From Agroathelia rolfsii (lineage: Eukaryota > Basidiomycota > Agaricomycetes > Amylocorticiales > Amylocorticiaceae): 64,000 bases of DNA. The stretch is from the NCBI GenBank assembly GCA_018343915.1, contig JABRWF010000007.1, positions 3,906,001 through 3,970,000 of the forward strand, written 5' to 3'. The position numbers and the translations under genes are program-made. The stretch's first letter is position 1. Every line of letters begins with the position of its first letter. Below the pieces are notes generated by a model, which worked only from the letters and a program-made list of their open reading frames with translations, was not told the origin of the DNA and ran no database searches. Positions 49,099-60,704 of this stretch are shown piece by piece.

Positions 49099-49949
49099 TG
49101 TCATGAGTAGGAATTTTTGCCGATTTTTCGGTTATTTTCTTGTATTATTTGGACAAGTATTTAGTTAGTTATCGCATTTTCTTTTTCCTTTTTCTATTCT
49201 TCTTATAAAATTACCCCTTTAGGGCATGGACTGTGGGCAGTGCTGTGGTCATGTGATTGGCCCTCACATGTCTCAAGCCGCACGTCACAGGAGTAATCTC
49301 GGGGCTGTGCATACTTCCTTTTCATCATCACGTACAGCCCAGGAATGTAAACTTCCTTCACTGATCAATTCCTAACAGTTACCAGTACCGGTCTGGAAAC
49401 GGATCTCCACACGGATGCCCGGTGGAGTTAGGGCTAAAGATCTTCCCCTGCATTGCCACAATTATACTTCTATCTCCCTCTGCGCACAGACCATCAAAGC
49501 TGCGCATGGACTATTCAGTAGTAGTATATATAGTGCATGTAACTTGTCCTGAAGAGCTCAGCTTCGACCTTTTTGCCTTCAGGCAAGTAATCAAGAGTTT
49601 ATATTCCATTAAGTAGATTACTAATAAAACACTTTGCCTTCAGGGTATTAACTCACAGGCCTAGGCCCCTTCATCCTAGCTCTCTCCTCCTTCTCTCCTT
49701 TCCCTTACTTGTGGGTGGTGCAAATCCCCCTTATTGTGTGTGTATGAATCACTAAGAGCATCGATTGCACATAAGATAAGAAAGTACCCGGGCAAGCCTT
49801 CAATAAGATTAAGGCATTGCTATCTGTGGGAACACTTGCGTGTAAGGTACTTCTAAGTACTTAGTGTTAAGAAGGACATTCATTGTACTTGAAGTGATTT
49901 GTGGGTGTTGATCTACGATTTTGACAAGTCAAGGAGTGTACCCTTGATA
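49099..49949 (+). mobile_element. 5' LTR of chromovirus B
   Basis: 851 bp, TGTCATGAG...CCCTTGATA (last CA decayed to TA). Twin U3 boxes start at 49480 and 49500, TATATATA at 49525-49532, presumed transcript start AGCTTCGACCT at 49560-49570, CTTCAGG repeats near 49577 and 49643, ACTAATAAAACAC as a polyadenylation-like signal. Colinear with the solo copy at 59010-59856. Expected TSD CCCAG (49094-49098); the other copy lies outside the window. Confidence 0.9.
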
Positions 49950-49951
49950 TT

Positions 49952-49962
49952 AGGTCGAAGCT
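49952..49962 (+). other. Self-primer-type primer-binding site of element B
   Basis: AGGTCGAAGCT, two nt after the LTR, is the exact reverse complement of AGCTTCGACCT at 49560-49570 in the same LTR. Confidence 0.8.
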
Positions 49963-50422
49963 ACCAGTTCCCTTGGACTTCCACGGTCTGAGAAGGCAAG
50001 AGTAACGATCTTGCACGAAGAGCATAATTTTTCACTTTCTATTACGTACAATTTCTGAGTGCATAAGAACCAAACTACCTTGGAAAGCAATTGTGTGTAG
50101 CCCTCCAAAGCCCATTTACAACTCCACTTAGACAAGAATAGCGTGTATGTTCCATGCGATTTCTTGGCTGTATCCGAAGCACACTATAAGCCTCACATGC
50201 TTAGCGTTCTAGGAGTCCTCATTGGGGATCAAGGTTTATTGGTTCTAAGTGCAAGTGGCATCTTTTCCACCCTCCCCTGCCATTACAAATTTGCGTGATT
50301 ATTGCGTGATTACTGTACGGGCAAGCTCTAGCCCCTGCCAAAGAAGAAGAATCCCGTCATCCGCACCTGGAAACCGGTACGACCACCGGTGACAAAGAAG
50401 AACGCACTTTCTTGCTCTGTGA

Positions 50423-51850
50423 ATGAGCACACGCAGAGGCACAGCCTACAAACCCAAAGAAGTCCCTGTCCCGTGGGCAACAAAGGCCACCGCCTCACCG
50501 CCAGAAGTTACCAAAGAAGTCGCGTCGAGCTCCGCTCCGCATCTATCAGAAGAAGAAGAGGAAGAATCTGGTAAAGAAGCCGTATCCACGCAAGCATCAC
50601 TACCTAAGACACCAGAAGGCCAAGAGGAGGCACCATCAGAATATCCCTCCCCCTCCAAATTCCACCGACGCTACACTACAGAAGCATCATATCCTGAATC
50701 CCCTATTGTCCCACACCCATCACCCTCCAAAAGCCGCCGCAAGCGCCGCCGAGAAAAGAAGCGCGAATCCTCCCCCCCTCCAGAAAAAGAAAAGATGTCC
50801 CTCCCCCAAGAACTCGGCCAGATTCTGGCACTCCTGCAAGCAAACCAAGCCCGCATCCAAGTCTCAATGGAGCAGATGCAAGAAACCCAGGCCTGCTTTG
50901 CCGACCTTCTCGAAAGAGAACAACTGGCCCCTGCAACCATTGCATCCTCCTCCATGCCAAAGGAGATAGGACAAGCTCCCGAGAAGTTTTCCAGCGACTG
51001 GTCGAAATACCAGTCCTTTGTCTTCGGCTTTGAGAACCATATCAAGCTGAACCCAAGGATATACGCCTCAGACTACACAAAGGCACGCTACTTTGTAGGA
51101 CTGTTAGAAGGAGCTCCAAAGGCCTGGAGCCAAAAATTTGATGACATAATTGATACAAAGGGGTTCAACTTTGAGAAGGACCTCTATGCAAAGTTCAAAG
51201 CATTGTATGGAGCAAGGGATTTTGGGAGGATAGCCCTCCAAAAATTACAGGACCTGAAACAGGGGACATCCTTAGTTGTGGACTTTACGGCGACTTTCTC
51301 CACCCTCGCAAACCAGACCAAACTATCTGGTAAAGATCTTAGAGTCCGGTATTGGCAGGCCCTATCCCCCAAAATCAGGGGAGTTATTGGCGGATACCCA
51401 AAGGAGCGCCAAGACTCGTTGGAACACCTGATGGAAACCGCGGTGGATGCCGAAGAGGGGCTCCGTGATGCAGGAGTATGGACGGACGGATGGAAGCCTA
51501 GGCCCCGTTTCCAGAACACATAGGGCACTGCTGCAAACCCTATCACAATCAACACAGCACAAGCACCACCTGCCCCCTCATCCTCAGCCACGCAAGGAAG
51601 CCACCACCTGCCACGAGACCTCAGCACTGTACAGTGCTACAATTGCCAGCAATGGGGCCACTTTGCCTCTAATTGCACGAACCCGCGGGTCTCAAGGTAT
51701 CAGGGGACCAGGCCAAGGGTTCAAGCAACCACGACGACAACCCCTCCTACCTCATCGGCCAACCAACTTGGTACCTCTGCTGCTGCTGATGACATTAACG
51801 AAGGAGCCTCTACGATGACAATGGCAGATCTACAAGCCCTAGTGGAGTAA
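50423..51850 (+). pseudogene. Gag of Ty3/gypsy chromovirus B (one nonsense codon)
   Basis: ATG 50423 opens a 366-codon frame: a charged, Pro/Glu-rich N-terminus, then retrotransposon gag fold (PEKFSSDWSKYQSFVFGFEN; RYFVGLLEGAPKAWSQKF; YAKFKALYGARDFGRIALQK; RVRYWQALSPKIRGVIGGYP). A TAG at 51521-51523 interrupts. The same frame then continues through a canonical CX2CX4HX4C zinc knuckle, CYNCQQWGHFASNC, and ends with TAA at 51848-51850. Spacing and composition fit a Ty3 capsid-nucleocapsid precursor of about 475 codons. Confidence 0.88.
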
Positions 51851-51933
51851 CAGGCAATGGCACTTGCTGTGTTCAAAGACAAAGCGGGTTTTTAGAAGGG
51901 TCAACGGAAAGGGCCATTTCGGCCAACCCATAC

Positions 51934-54329
51934 TTGTCAAATAGATTCTCTTCCTTTCTCTCTCTCAATTCTGTTTCTATTTCTGGTGCACATGGACAGC
52001 ACCTTTACATTCCTATCATGTTCCATGGACAATTCTCCTTTCTTGTAACACTAGCTATGATTGATTCCGGAGCTTCCTCTTCATTTATTCATTCTCGCTT
52101 TGTAAAAGAAAACAAGATAAAAACAAAAAAATTACCTCGTACTATTCCTGTATATAATATAGACAATTCGCTCAATGCACAAGGCAGCATCGAAGAAATA
52201 GTCATTCTTGAAACAAGCATTGGTGGAATCCAAAAGAAGCTCCCATTTTTAGTCACAGACATTGGACCCGAGAATGTAATCCTAGGTATAGACTGGCTCC
52301 GGTTGGAAAACCCGGTAATTGATTGGTCAGCGGGGAAAGTCATGCACCCTGATCATTTAACCATTGCTTCCAACCTTTTACCAGAATGGGCATTGGAATT
52401 TGCATCGGTATTCTCTAAAGAAGCTTCCCAGAGAATGCCACTTCGAAAACCCTGGGATCACAAGATCGAGCTCAAGGATGGTGCACAACTCCGAAGAAGC
52501 AAGGCCTACCCACTTTCGGTAAAAGAAGAAGAAGCACTGGTAGATTACCTTAAGGAGAACCTTGAAAAGGGGTACATCAGGAAATCTGAAAGCCCGATTG
52601 CCGCCCCTATGTTCTTTGTCCCAAAAAAGAATGGTACACTTTGCCCAGTTCAGGACTACCGCAAGCTCAATGCAGAAACAATTGAGAATGCGTACCCCCT
52701 TCCCCTTATTTCCGAGCTTCAGGACAAGATGACTAAGTTCCAGACATTTTGCAAGATCGACTTACGGTGGGGTTTCAACAATATCCGAATCCGAGAAGGG
52801 GATGAACACAAGGCCGCCTTTATCACCAACAAAGGACTTTTCGAACCTACAGTAATGACCTTTGGCCTGTGTAACACACCGGTGACAATGCAAACCATGA
52901 TGGATGACCTCTTCTATAAGCTCAACCAACTAGGATGGCTAGTCCACTATATCAACGATATTATCATTGGTGCACAAACCGAGGCCGAACTTTGAAAGCG
53001 TGTTCTAGAAGCTCTAGGTATCCTCAAGGCAAATGACCTCTTTGCCAATCTGGAAAAATTTGAATACGACGTCCCTGAGGTTGATATCCTTGGTGCCCTC
53101 ATTTCCTTCGGTTTGATACAAATGACCCCAGAAAAAGTCAAAGTGGTTCTAGACTGGCCTACCCCTCAGAAGGTCTCCGATGTCCGGCGTTTCCGCGGAC
53201 TTGCAAATTACTATCGTCGCTTCATCTGGAACTTTGCCCAAATATGCAAACCCCTAGATCGCCTAACCGGTAAAACCAAATAGAAATGGGACAAAGAAGA
53301 ACAGGACGCATTTGACAGTTTGAAAAGGGCTTTCACCTTGGCACTGGTACTGGGAGTGTATTCACAAACAGCAGAAACACGGTTGGAGACCGACGCTTCC
53401 AACTTTGCTACAGGGGCAGTACTACTCCAGAAACAGAGAGACAACTCTTGGCAACCAATTGCATTTCTTTCCCAGGCAATGAACGATGCCGAACAAAACT
53501 ATGATATTTGGGACAAGGAAATGTTAGGCATTATTAGGGCCCTAGATGCATGGAGACATTACCTTATTGGCTTACCCCACCCCTTCGAAATCCGCACTGA
53601 TCATAAGAACCTGGAATATTGGAAAACGGCTCGAAACTTGACAAGACAACAAGCAAGGTGGTCCCTATTCCTTTCCGAGTTCCGATTCACGATTTCCTAC
53701 CTCCGCGGTTCTGAGAATGGCCGTGCCGACCCTCTTTCCCGCCAGCCAGACTTCCAACGATCAGATGAGGAAGACAATCTCGATCAAGTGGTACTGGACC
53801 CAAAGTTGTTCCAAATCAATGCTGCGAGAAGGGGCCATGTCGTAATCCAGGGCGAGAAGAATATCCTAGATAGAATTAGAGCCAAGGCCAGAGATGTGGA
53901 GATTGCAAATGCTTTAGGCCTAGTCAAGGAGCTCAGTCCGGTGAAACTGCAAAAAGGTCTAGAAGAGTGGAACGAGGAAAATGGACTAATTCTACATCTT
54001 GGAAAAGTCTATGTGCCACGCAATACTGCACTACGCAATGACATAATTCGGTTACATCATGACATTCCATCAGCCGGCCACCCCGGCCATCACAAGACAC
54101 TAGAACTAGTCTCCCAGAATTATTGGTAGCCCAGACTTACGAAGGCAGTAAACAACTATGTCTCCTCCTGTCCTAGTTGCCTCACTTCCAAAACTGCCAG
54201 ATCTATGCTAGTAGGACCCTTATCCCCCTTACCTACTCCTGAACGGCCTTAGGAACATGTAACATCTGACATGATTGTCAAGCTTCCAGAATCCCAGGGT
54301 TTTGACTCTATTCTAGTAGTAGTGGATAG
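51934..54329 (+). pseudogene. Pol of chromovirus B, first part: protease, RT, RNase H, integrase N-terminus
   Basis: One frame from ATG 51934: retropepsin AMIDSGASSSFIHS and NVILGIDWLRLENPVIDW. RT follows (KVMHPDHL onward; GYIRKSESPIAAPMFFVPKK; CKIDLRWGFNNIRIREGDEH; the YxDD box reads YIND). After TGA 52993-52995: NLEKFEYDVPEVDILGALIS and VRRFRGLANYYRRFIWNFAQ. After TAG 53281-53283: RNase H (TRLETDASNFATGAVLLQKQ, AFLSQAMNDAEQNYDIWDKE, FEIRTDHKNLEYW). Integrase zinc domain SAGHPGHHKTLELVSQNYW, TAG 54127-54129, then HVTSDMIVKLPESQGFDSIL. Element A interrupts at 54330. All nonsense codons fit TGG-to-TAG, CAG-to-TAG or CGA-to-TGA. Confidence 0.92.
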
Positions 54330-55203
54330 TGTTATGACCCGCTAACGCACCCGGCCGCTAAACGTCCCGATCGTGCACATCGACATATGTAAACACCTAC
54401 GACGGAGTCACCGGCGACGTCCTCCCTTCTGAGTCGCCGCGCACCCCGTGCATCGGACGCGTTTCTGATGTGTCCGCCGACGTTTCCCCGGAGCCATGTG
54501 CATGGCCGCCCTTTGTGCTTCTCCCCCATCATTGATGTGCTTCTGTCCATCAGAGCATTCCACATGCCGACTGGACTTCTCGAAGACATTCCCCAAGTCG
54601 CCATGTGTCCCCACCAGTGGATCCTTCCTATCTAGGAAGATCGCGCTTGGTTCTCTCCATGATTGCGCTCTGATCGATGATCAGACTGCCGATGATTCCG
54701 AAGGAAGGCACCCCCGCCTTCGTGTACAGCGTGGCACGACTACCAGAGCACGCGGCGTGCGCTAGATCTTATTGTTCTTATTGTTTTCCCTTTATTTCTT
54801 TATTTATCATTTTCTCAACTACTGTACTTAGTATATAGTACTGTACTTGATGTAGTAGATACAGTAGTCGGAAAATTAAGTGTGTTTGGCCCTAAACAAG
54901 CCCTACACCCACTGCATAGCCAGCAGTCAACCTGTGGACTCGAGTATCCTTGAGTATCTTGTTCTGTTCTCTCCCTCTGGCTTGTCATCTTCTGCTCTAT
55001 GCCTGATCTTGCCGGACCTCCTGCTCAACCTGCCGTACGTTTGACTGCTCGCCACGTCACCCGTATTACCGTAGGCCCCGAGATATCAAAGAGGTATCTC
55101 CACAAACCCACAGGGCTGCCATCCAGCAGTGAGCCGCTTAGCAACTAGCGCTCCAGGGGTATCGCCGCACCGCCCAAGCTAGCTACGAAGGCAGCTCTTG
55201 ACA
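54330..55203 (+). repeat. 5' LTR of element A
   Basis: 874 bp, TGTTATGACC...CTCTTGACA. The R-start-like AGTCGGAAAAT is at 54866-54876. It is followed by GT and then ATTTTCCAACT at 55206-55216, complementary at 10 of 11 positions. Confidence 0.93.
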
Positions 55204-55272
55204 GTATTTTCCAACTTCCCTCTTATTTGTCTTTCTTTGTCTTCTCCCTGGCCAAGTGCCTTTATTTTCTCA

Positions 55273-56931
55273 ATGAGTAGAAACGTCTTCCCCCCATTCC
55301 CCACGCCTTTCGCATCGCAGTCCGCTCAGCCAAGCCAAGCGACCATCAAGCCTGATCACCAGCCCAAGACCTTTGTCGGTTTCAGTGGCGTTACTGGTGG
55401 TTTTGTCCAAGGTCCTGTCGACGCCGCAGCCTCCGCTCTGAGTGCTGCCGTTGAGAGCATGCCCGGTGGCCTTATGACCCGCTATGAGCGCTACCGCGAG
55501 CCCCCTCGCATCATGTCCGACAACAAAGACGAGCTCGCTGTCGCTACTATTGTCTCCCCTGGCCCCAGGTTGCCTATTGGCTACCCATCCGTCGCATCGC
55601 CTATGGCGTCAATATCAACCGCCATGACACGCTCTAAGGTGCAAAAGTCAAACAAGGGTAAGCAGCGCGAGGATCCCGAGCCAGCGTCTGACTCCGCCGG
55701 GCCATCCATGAGAACCCCCCGGGTCTCACCCCCTCAAACCCCTCCTCGGCGGATGGACCAGGATCTCGCCGCGGCTCCCGAAGAGCCAGCCGCCCACGAC
55801 GATATCAACGAACAAGGCCCAGGCAACACCGCAGCTCACGCCGGTGGTGGCGATCCCCCTGGCGATGATGACAACAATGATGATGAGGATGACGACGACG
55901 ATGACGACAACGACGTTGGCAACAATGCCCTGGATGCCAACCCATTCGAGGCACTCCAGATGGTGCTGGCCCCGCTCCTCCAAGGTCTCACGACTACCAT
56001 TGCAAAGGGTACCCAGCGTCAGCAGCCGCCGTCTACTCATACGCGCGTTCCCGACCAGTTCGACGGCTCCGACCCATCGCTCCTCCGCACCTTTCTCATG
56101 CAGGGTAAAATCTACATGAGAAAGCACCCACTGGAGTTCGGCAGCGATTCCGACCGTGTCAGTTTCATGATGTCGTACCTCTCCGGCAATGCGCTCAACT
56201 GGTTCGAGCCCTTCATCCTCGACCTGCCGCCCGGCCCACTCCCTCGCTGGCACGACAACTACCAGGCGTTCTGCCAGGAGTTGGAGTTGAATTTCGGCCC
56301 CTATTGGCCCCACCATGACGCAGCGACCACGATCAAGAAGTTGTGCATGAAGGACAATGAGCGCGCACAGCCGTACATCACGGCATTCAACCGTCTCGCA
56401 CGCTTGACCCGTTGGGGTGATGCCGCCTTGGCGCATTACTTCTACAAGGGCCTGCCAGACTGAGTGCAGGATGCCCTTTAGGCCCTCCTAGGAGGCAAAC
56501 CCGAAGGCCTCATCCACCTGTGCATTCACACGTTGGCCATCAACGCTCACCATTGGGAACGACTCGCCGAGAAAGGACACGCCCCCGTCACAACTTCCCC
56601 TTCTCCCCACACGACAAGAAACACTGGGAAGGGCAAGTCATCAGGCTATTCAGTGCCTCAGCCGTCTACGAGCTCATCATCGGGAGCATTGGCGACACCT
56701 TCAACATTGGCAAATTCGTTGCAGCAGAATGGCCGCTTCAAGAAGGGCAACAAGATCACGCCCGAGGAGTGCCAACAACGCATTGACAACAAGCTCTGCT
56801 TGTTTTGTGGCTTAGCTGACCACATGTTGCGTGAGTGTCCTAGCCACGCAACAATGCTGTTTGCCCACGCTGCAAAAGCCATGGCCACCGTCCAACGCAC
56901 TGCAATGCCCGATGGTTCATCGTCGACTTAG
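55273..56931 (+). pseudogene. Gag of element A (two nonsense codons)
   Basis: One frame of 553 codons from ATG 55273 (MSRNVFPPFPTPFASQSAQP). Disordered N-terminal third with an Asp-rich run near 55862-55915, then capsid-like TRVPDQFDGSDPSLLRTFLM, RVSFMMSYLSGNALNWFEPF, QAFCQELELNFGPYWPHHDA, AFNRLARLTRWGDAALAHYF. TGA 56461-56463 and TAG 56479-56481 interrupt (both fit C-to-T). Then HTLAINAHHWERLAEKGHAP and zinc knuckle CLFCGLADHMLREC (CX2CX4HX4C), TAG at 56929-56931. This is the only protein-coding frame of the element. Confidence 0.88.
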
Positions 56932-58973
56932 ACGCACGGGAGTTTTCCGTTTTCTCTCATTTTCTTGTTTTAAATATTATATAGCACACATATAGAACAT
57001 TTTTTTTTTTACTGTACTTGTATTCCTCCTGTTTTCTCTGTCCCTGTGTTACTTAACTTCTATAGTTTCAACAACTCAGATTACAAGTTAAGTACTGTGT
57101 TTCAATTTCTTTTTCTTTTTCCTTGTTTTACTTCTTCATTTGGAGTCTTTGGCACATTTGCTGTAGAATACTTGTATTGCTACGCATGCACACCATAACC
57201 TCCGAAATGACTTTTTCATCAGGTTCCGCACGCTCATCGCTGTGGATCCCGATTGACTTTATCTTTTCAATCCTTGGTATCGACAGTACCCCCCAAGCCT
57301 AGCCAGCTCCCGCCCTGGTTCGCCGAAGCCTACGACACACACATTACTCGCCTCACTTGGCACCTGTTGGAGCCCCAAGCATGAAGTAAATTATCACAAC
57401 TGAAATCTTCAAACAACATATGGCACCCACACGCGCAATACCCCCCGGCCTTCGCAAAGCCACCTGACAACAGTCTTTGGTCTTTCATAAATATCAGCGG
57501 CAGCATAGTCTACCATCACAAAGTGATGTTGTTGTGACACTGCACCAAAGATATTTGTGAATACTCTCGCTCCTGTCGATTACCTTGCCCGATATTTATC
57601 ATGGATGAATGGGACATCCACCGAGTAGGGGGATACGCTCCCGCCGCCATCCCCGCTCGTCCGTTTATTCTTTTATCTTCACTTTTGCTTCCCACCTTGC
57701 ACCTGCCTTTCGGCGTTCTCCAACGTTGTCGCCCGTCCCTTCGACACTTCTCGTGTCGTTGCCCATTCCTTCAGCACTCATCAGCATTGTCCCCCAATCC
57801 TTCAATGCCTTGTCACCATTGTTGCCCGTCTTCCCAGTCTTTGGACCGTCCGTTCTTCATGTCAGACTTTTCTTTTGGGTTTGCACATTTTTCCTTTGTT
57901 TTTGTCTCCACTCTTGGGCCTTTTGGCGAGCCACATACCACTGGGTAGACCAGCCCGCGCAATGCACTTTGCTGGTCACCAAATCAGAGGGAGTGCTTCG
58001 TACTGGCCTCATGAGTACTGACAGATCAATCAACATTCGCCGCAATCTCCAATTGGATTTCCACATGTCGCCCGCCTCTGGCACCTCCCAGTGTCGTCAC
58101 CTTCCCTTCAACGCTCGTTAGTGTTGTCGCCTGTCCTTCGATGCTTTACAGTGTCATCGCCCGTATTTCCAGTCTTCATACTATCTGCCCCTTCGTGCCG
58201 CAGCCTCCGAGAGGTCTCCACGCACATCGCCCGTCCCAGGAGCAAGCCCTTCATTTTATCCTTAGCGCTAGGCACTTTGCCCGTCAAAGGTTACGTCTTA
58301 ACCTTTCCTTTTTTGTTTGTTTTTGCAACATTCCTTCCCACTGTGTCCCTGCCATGTTCCCCTTGTTTTCACTTTGTTTCTTCTTCTGCCCTTGTTGGCA
58401 TTTTCCTTGTTTTTTGCATTCTTGCATCCTTCACCAGGACTGGCCTTCCCCCCACATCTTTGATGTGTTAACATTTTCTTTCATTGGGTTAACCCCATAC
58501 AATCGTTTTTACGAATACGCGCTCTCGCCGAGCATCCCGATGTCTTTTATTTTTACCAAGTATAAGTTTCACCCTTCACTACCTTTAATCTTTTCAAGTT
58601 CTGGCTTTTCACCATTCATCGCCGAGAACCACGATCTTTTTGCGAGTCTTGTTATATTCCCTTTAATTCATTTTCACTTCCTTGTGACTTTTTGCCTTTC
58701 TCTACACCTTGTGCGTTTCCTTGTTAAATTTTAACTTTTGTTTTATTTTCACGTTCCACTTTCCATGCGCTTTTGCGCTGGTTTCCCTTTTAACTTCAAT
58801 TTCTTGTGCTATTAAGTTCCTATTCTTTTTCACTTGAAATTTGTTACTTTTTTACTTTTTACTTCTACTTTTTAACTTTCTCCTCTGGTTTGTCAAACTG
58901 CACGCCTACGGTGTCCCCTACATCTGGAGTCTCAACTGGTCCTTTAAGGGCTCAGGACGTAGTAGGGGGATAC
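56932..58973 (+). other. Non-coding internal region of element A
   Basis: About 2 kb, strongly T/C-rich on the plus strand, with degenerate repeats around TTGTCGCCCGTCCTTCGATG-like units (57720-58180). No RT, protease, integrase or env-like motif in any frame; the longer frames (57609-58121, 58141-58734) are low-complexity. Ends in the purine-rich GTAGGGGGA before the 3' LTR. Confidence 0.7.
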
Positions 58974-60699
58974 TGTCACGACCTGCCAACGCACCCGGCC
59001 GCCGAACGTTGTCATGAGAAGGGCATTTTTGTCAATTTTTTGATTATTTTCATGTATTATTTGAACCACTATTTAGTTAGTTATAGTATTTTCTTTCCTT
59101 TTCTCTTATTTTCCTTATGAAAATTACCCTTTAGGGCGTGGACTGTGGGCAGTGCAGTGGTCATGTGATTGGCCCTCACGTGTTCCAAGCCACACGTCAC
59201 AGGAGTAATCTTGGGGCTGCGCGCACTTCCATTTCATCATTGCGCACAGCCTAGGAACATAGCCTTCCTCCCCTGAACGATTCCTAATGATTACCGGTAT
59301 CGGTCCGGAAACGGATCTCCACACGGATGCCCGGTGGAGTTAGGATAAAAGTTCTTCCCCTGCATTGCCACCATTTGCACTTCTATCTCCCTCTGCACAC
59401 AGACCAACAAAGCTGCGCACAGACCATTTCATAGTAGTATAAATAGTGCATGTAACTTGTCCTGAAGAGCTTAGCTTCGACCTCTTCGCCTTCAGGCAAG
59501 TAATAGGCTTTGTATCCCCTTAAATAGATTACTAATAAAACTTCGCCTTCAGGGTAAATTCCTTAGGCCTAGGCCACACGTCCTAGCCCCTCCCCCTTCC
59601 CTCTCTTTCCCCCTCTCTCTTACTTGTGGGCGATGCAAATCCCCCTCTGTGTGTGTGCGTGATAAGAGCAATCGTTACAGATAAGATAAGAAAGTACCCG
59701 GCGCGCCCTCAATAGATAAAGGGTTTGCGTATCTGTGGGAACACTTGTCTGTAGGTACTTCGTTGCATTAGTGTTAAGAGTGTGTATTGTTTGGATATAT
59801 GCACAAGTAGGCTCCCCACGCCCAACGTCGTATAGTCAAGGAGTATACCCTTGACAAACGTCCCAATCGCGCACATTGACATACGCAAACACCTACGACG
59901 GAGTCACCGGCGACGTCCTCCCTTCTGAGTTGCCACGCACCCCGTGCATTGGACGCGTTTCCAATGTGTCCGCCGATGTTTCCCCGGAGCCATGTGCACG
60001 GCCGCCCTTTGTGCTTCTCCCCCATCATCGATGCACTTCTGTCCATCAGAGCGTTCCACATGCCGACTGGACTTCTCGAAGACATTCCCCAAGTCGCCAT
60101 GTGTCCCCACCAGTGGATCCTTCCTATCTAGGAAGATCGCGCTTGGTTCTCTCCATGATCGCGCTCTGATCGACGATCAGACCGCCGATGGTTCCGAAGG
60201 AAGGCACCCCCGCCTTCGTGTACAGCGTGGCATGACTACCAGAGCACGCGGCGTGCGCTAGATCTTATTGTTCTTATTGTTTTCCCTTTATTTCTTTATT
60301 TATCATTTTCTCAACTACTGTACTTAGTATATAGTACTGTACTTGATGTAGTAGATACAGTAGTCGGAAAATTAAGTGTGTTTAGCCCTAAACAAGCCCT
60401 ACACCTGCTGCATAGCCAGCGGTCAACCTGTGGACTCGAGCATCCTTGAGTATCTCGTTCTGTTCTCTCCCTCTGGCTTGTCATCTTCCGCTCTACGCCT
60501 GATCTTGCCGGACCTCCCGCTCAACCTGCCGTACGTTTGACTGCTCGCCGCGTCACCCATATCACCGCAGGCCCCGAGATATCAAAGAGGTGTCTCCACA
60601 AACCCACAGGGCTGCCATCCGGCAGTGAGCCGCTTAGCAACTAGCGCTCCAGAGGCATTGCCGCACCGCCCAAGCTAGCTGTGAAGGCAGCTCTTGACA
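58974..60699 (+). repeat. 3' LTR of element A, interrupted by solo LTR B
   Basis: First piece 58974-59009 (TGTCACGACCTGCC to GAACGT); remainder 59857-60699 ending CTCTTGACA. With the insert and one AACGT removed it is 874 bp, the same length as the 5' LTR. Confidence 0.93.
59010..59856 (+). mobile_element. Solo LTR B nested in 3' LTR of element A, TSD AACGT
   Basis: 847 bp, TGTCATGAG...CCCTTGACA, with AACGT at 59005-59009 and 59857-59861. Carries twin U3 boxes at 59393 and 59413, a canonical TATAAATA near 59438, and the primer AGCTTCGACCT at 59473-59483. Better preserved than the 5' LTR at 49099. Confidence 0.95.
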
Positions 60700-60704
60700 G
60701 ATAG

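Larger units (their letters stand above)
54330..60699 (+). mobile_element. Complete gag-only LTR retrotransposon A, TSD GATAG
   Basis: 5' LTR 54330-55203, PBS 55206-55216, gag 55273-56931, about 2 kb non-coding pyrimidine-rich DNA, purine tract near 58962-58970, 3' LTR from 58974 to 60699 (itself split by solo LTR B). GATAG flanks it at 54325-54329 and 60700-60704, and the integrase frame of element B continues across (VVVD to RLTKMCHLI). No protease, RT, RNase H or integrase frame was found, so it must depend on enzymes from another element. Confidence 0.9.

Noticed and set aside
55726..56436. 236-codon minus-strand frame
   Set aside because: Antisense shadow of the intact gag A frame; the hydrophobic Val/Ile run is the complement of the Asp-rich tract.
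57601..58734. Three overlapping Pro/Ser/Phe-rich plus frames, possibly env-like
   Set aside because: Low-complexity reading of C/T-rich DNA with no signal peptide plus membrane anchor pattern and no conserved motif.
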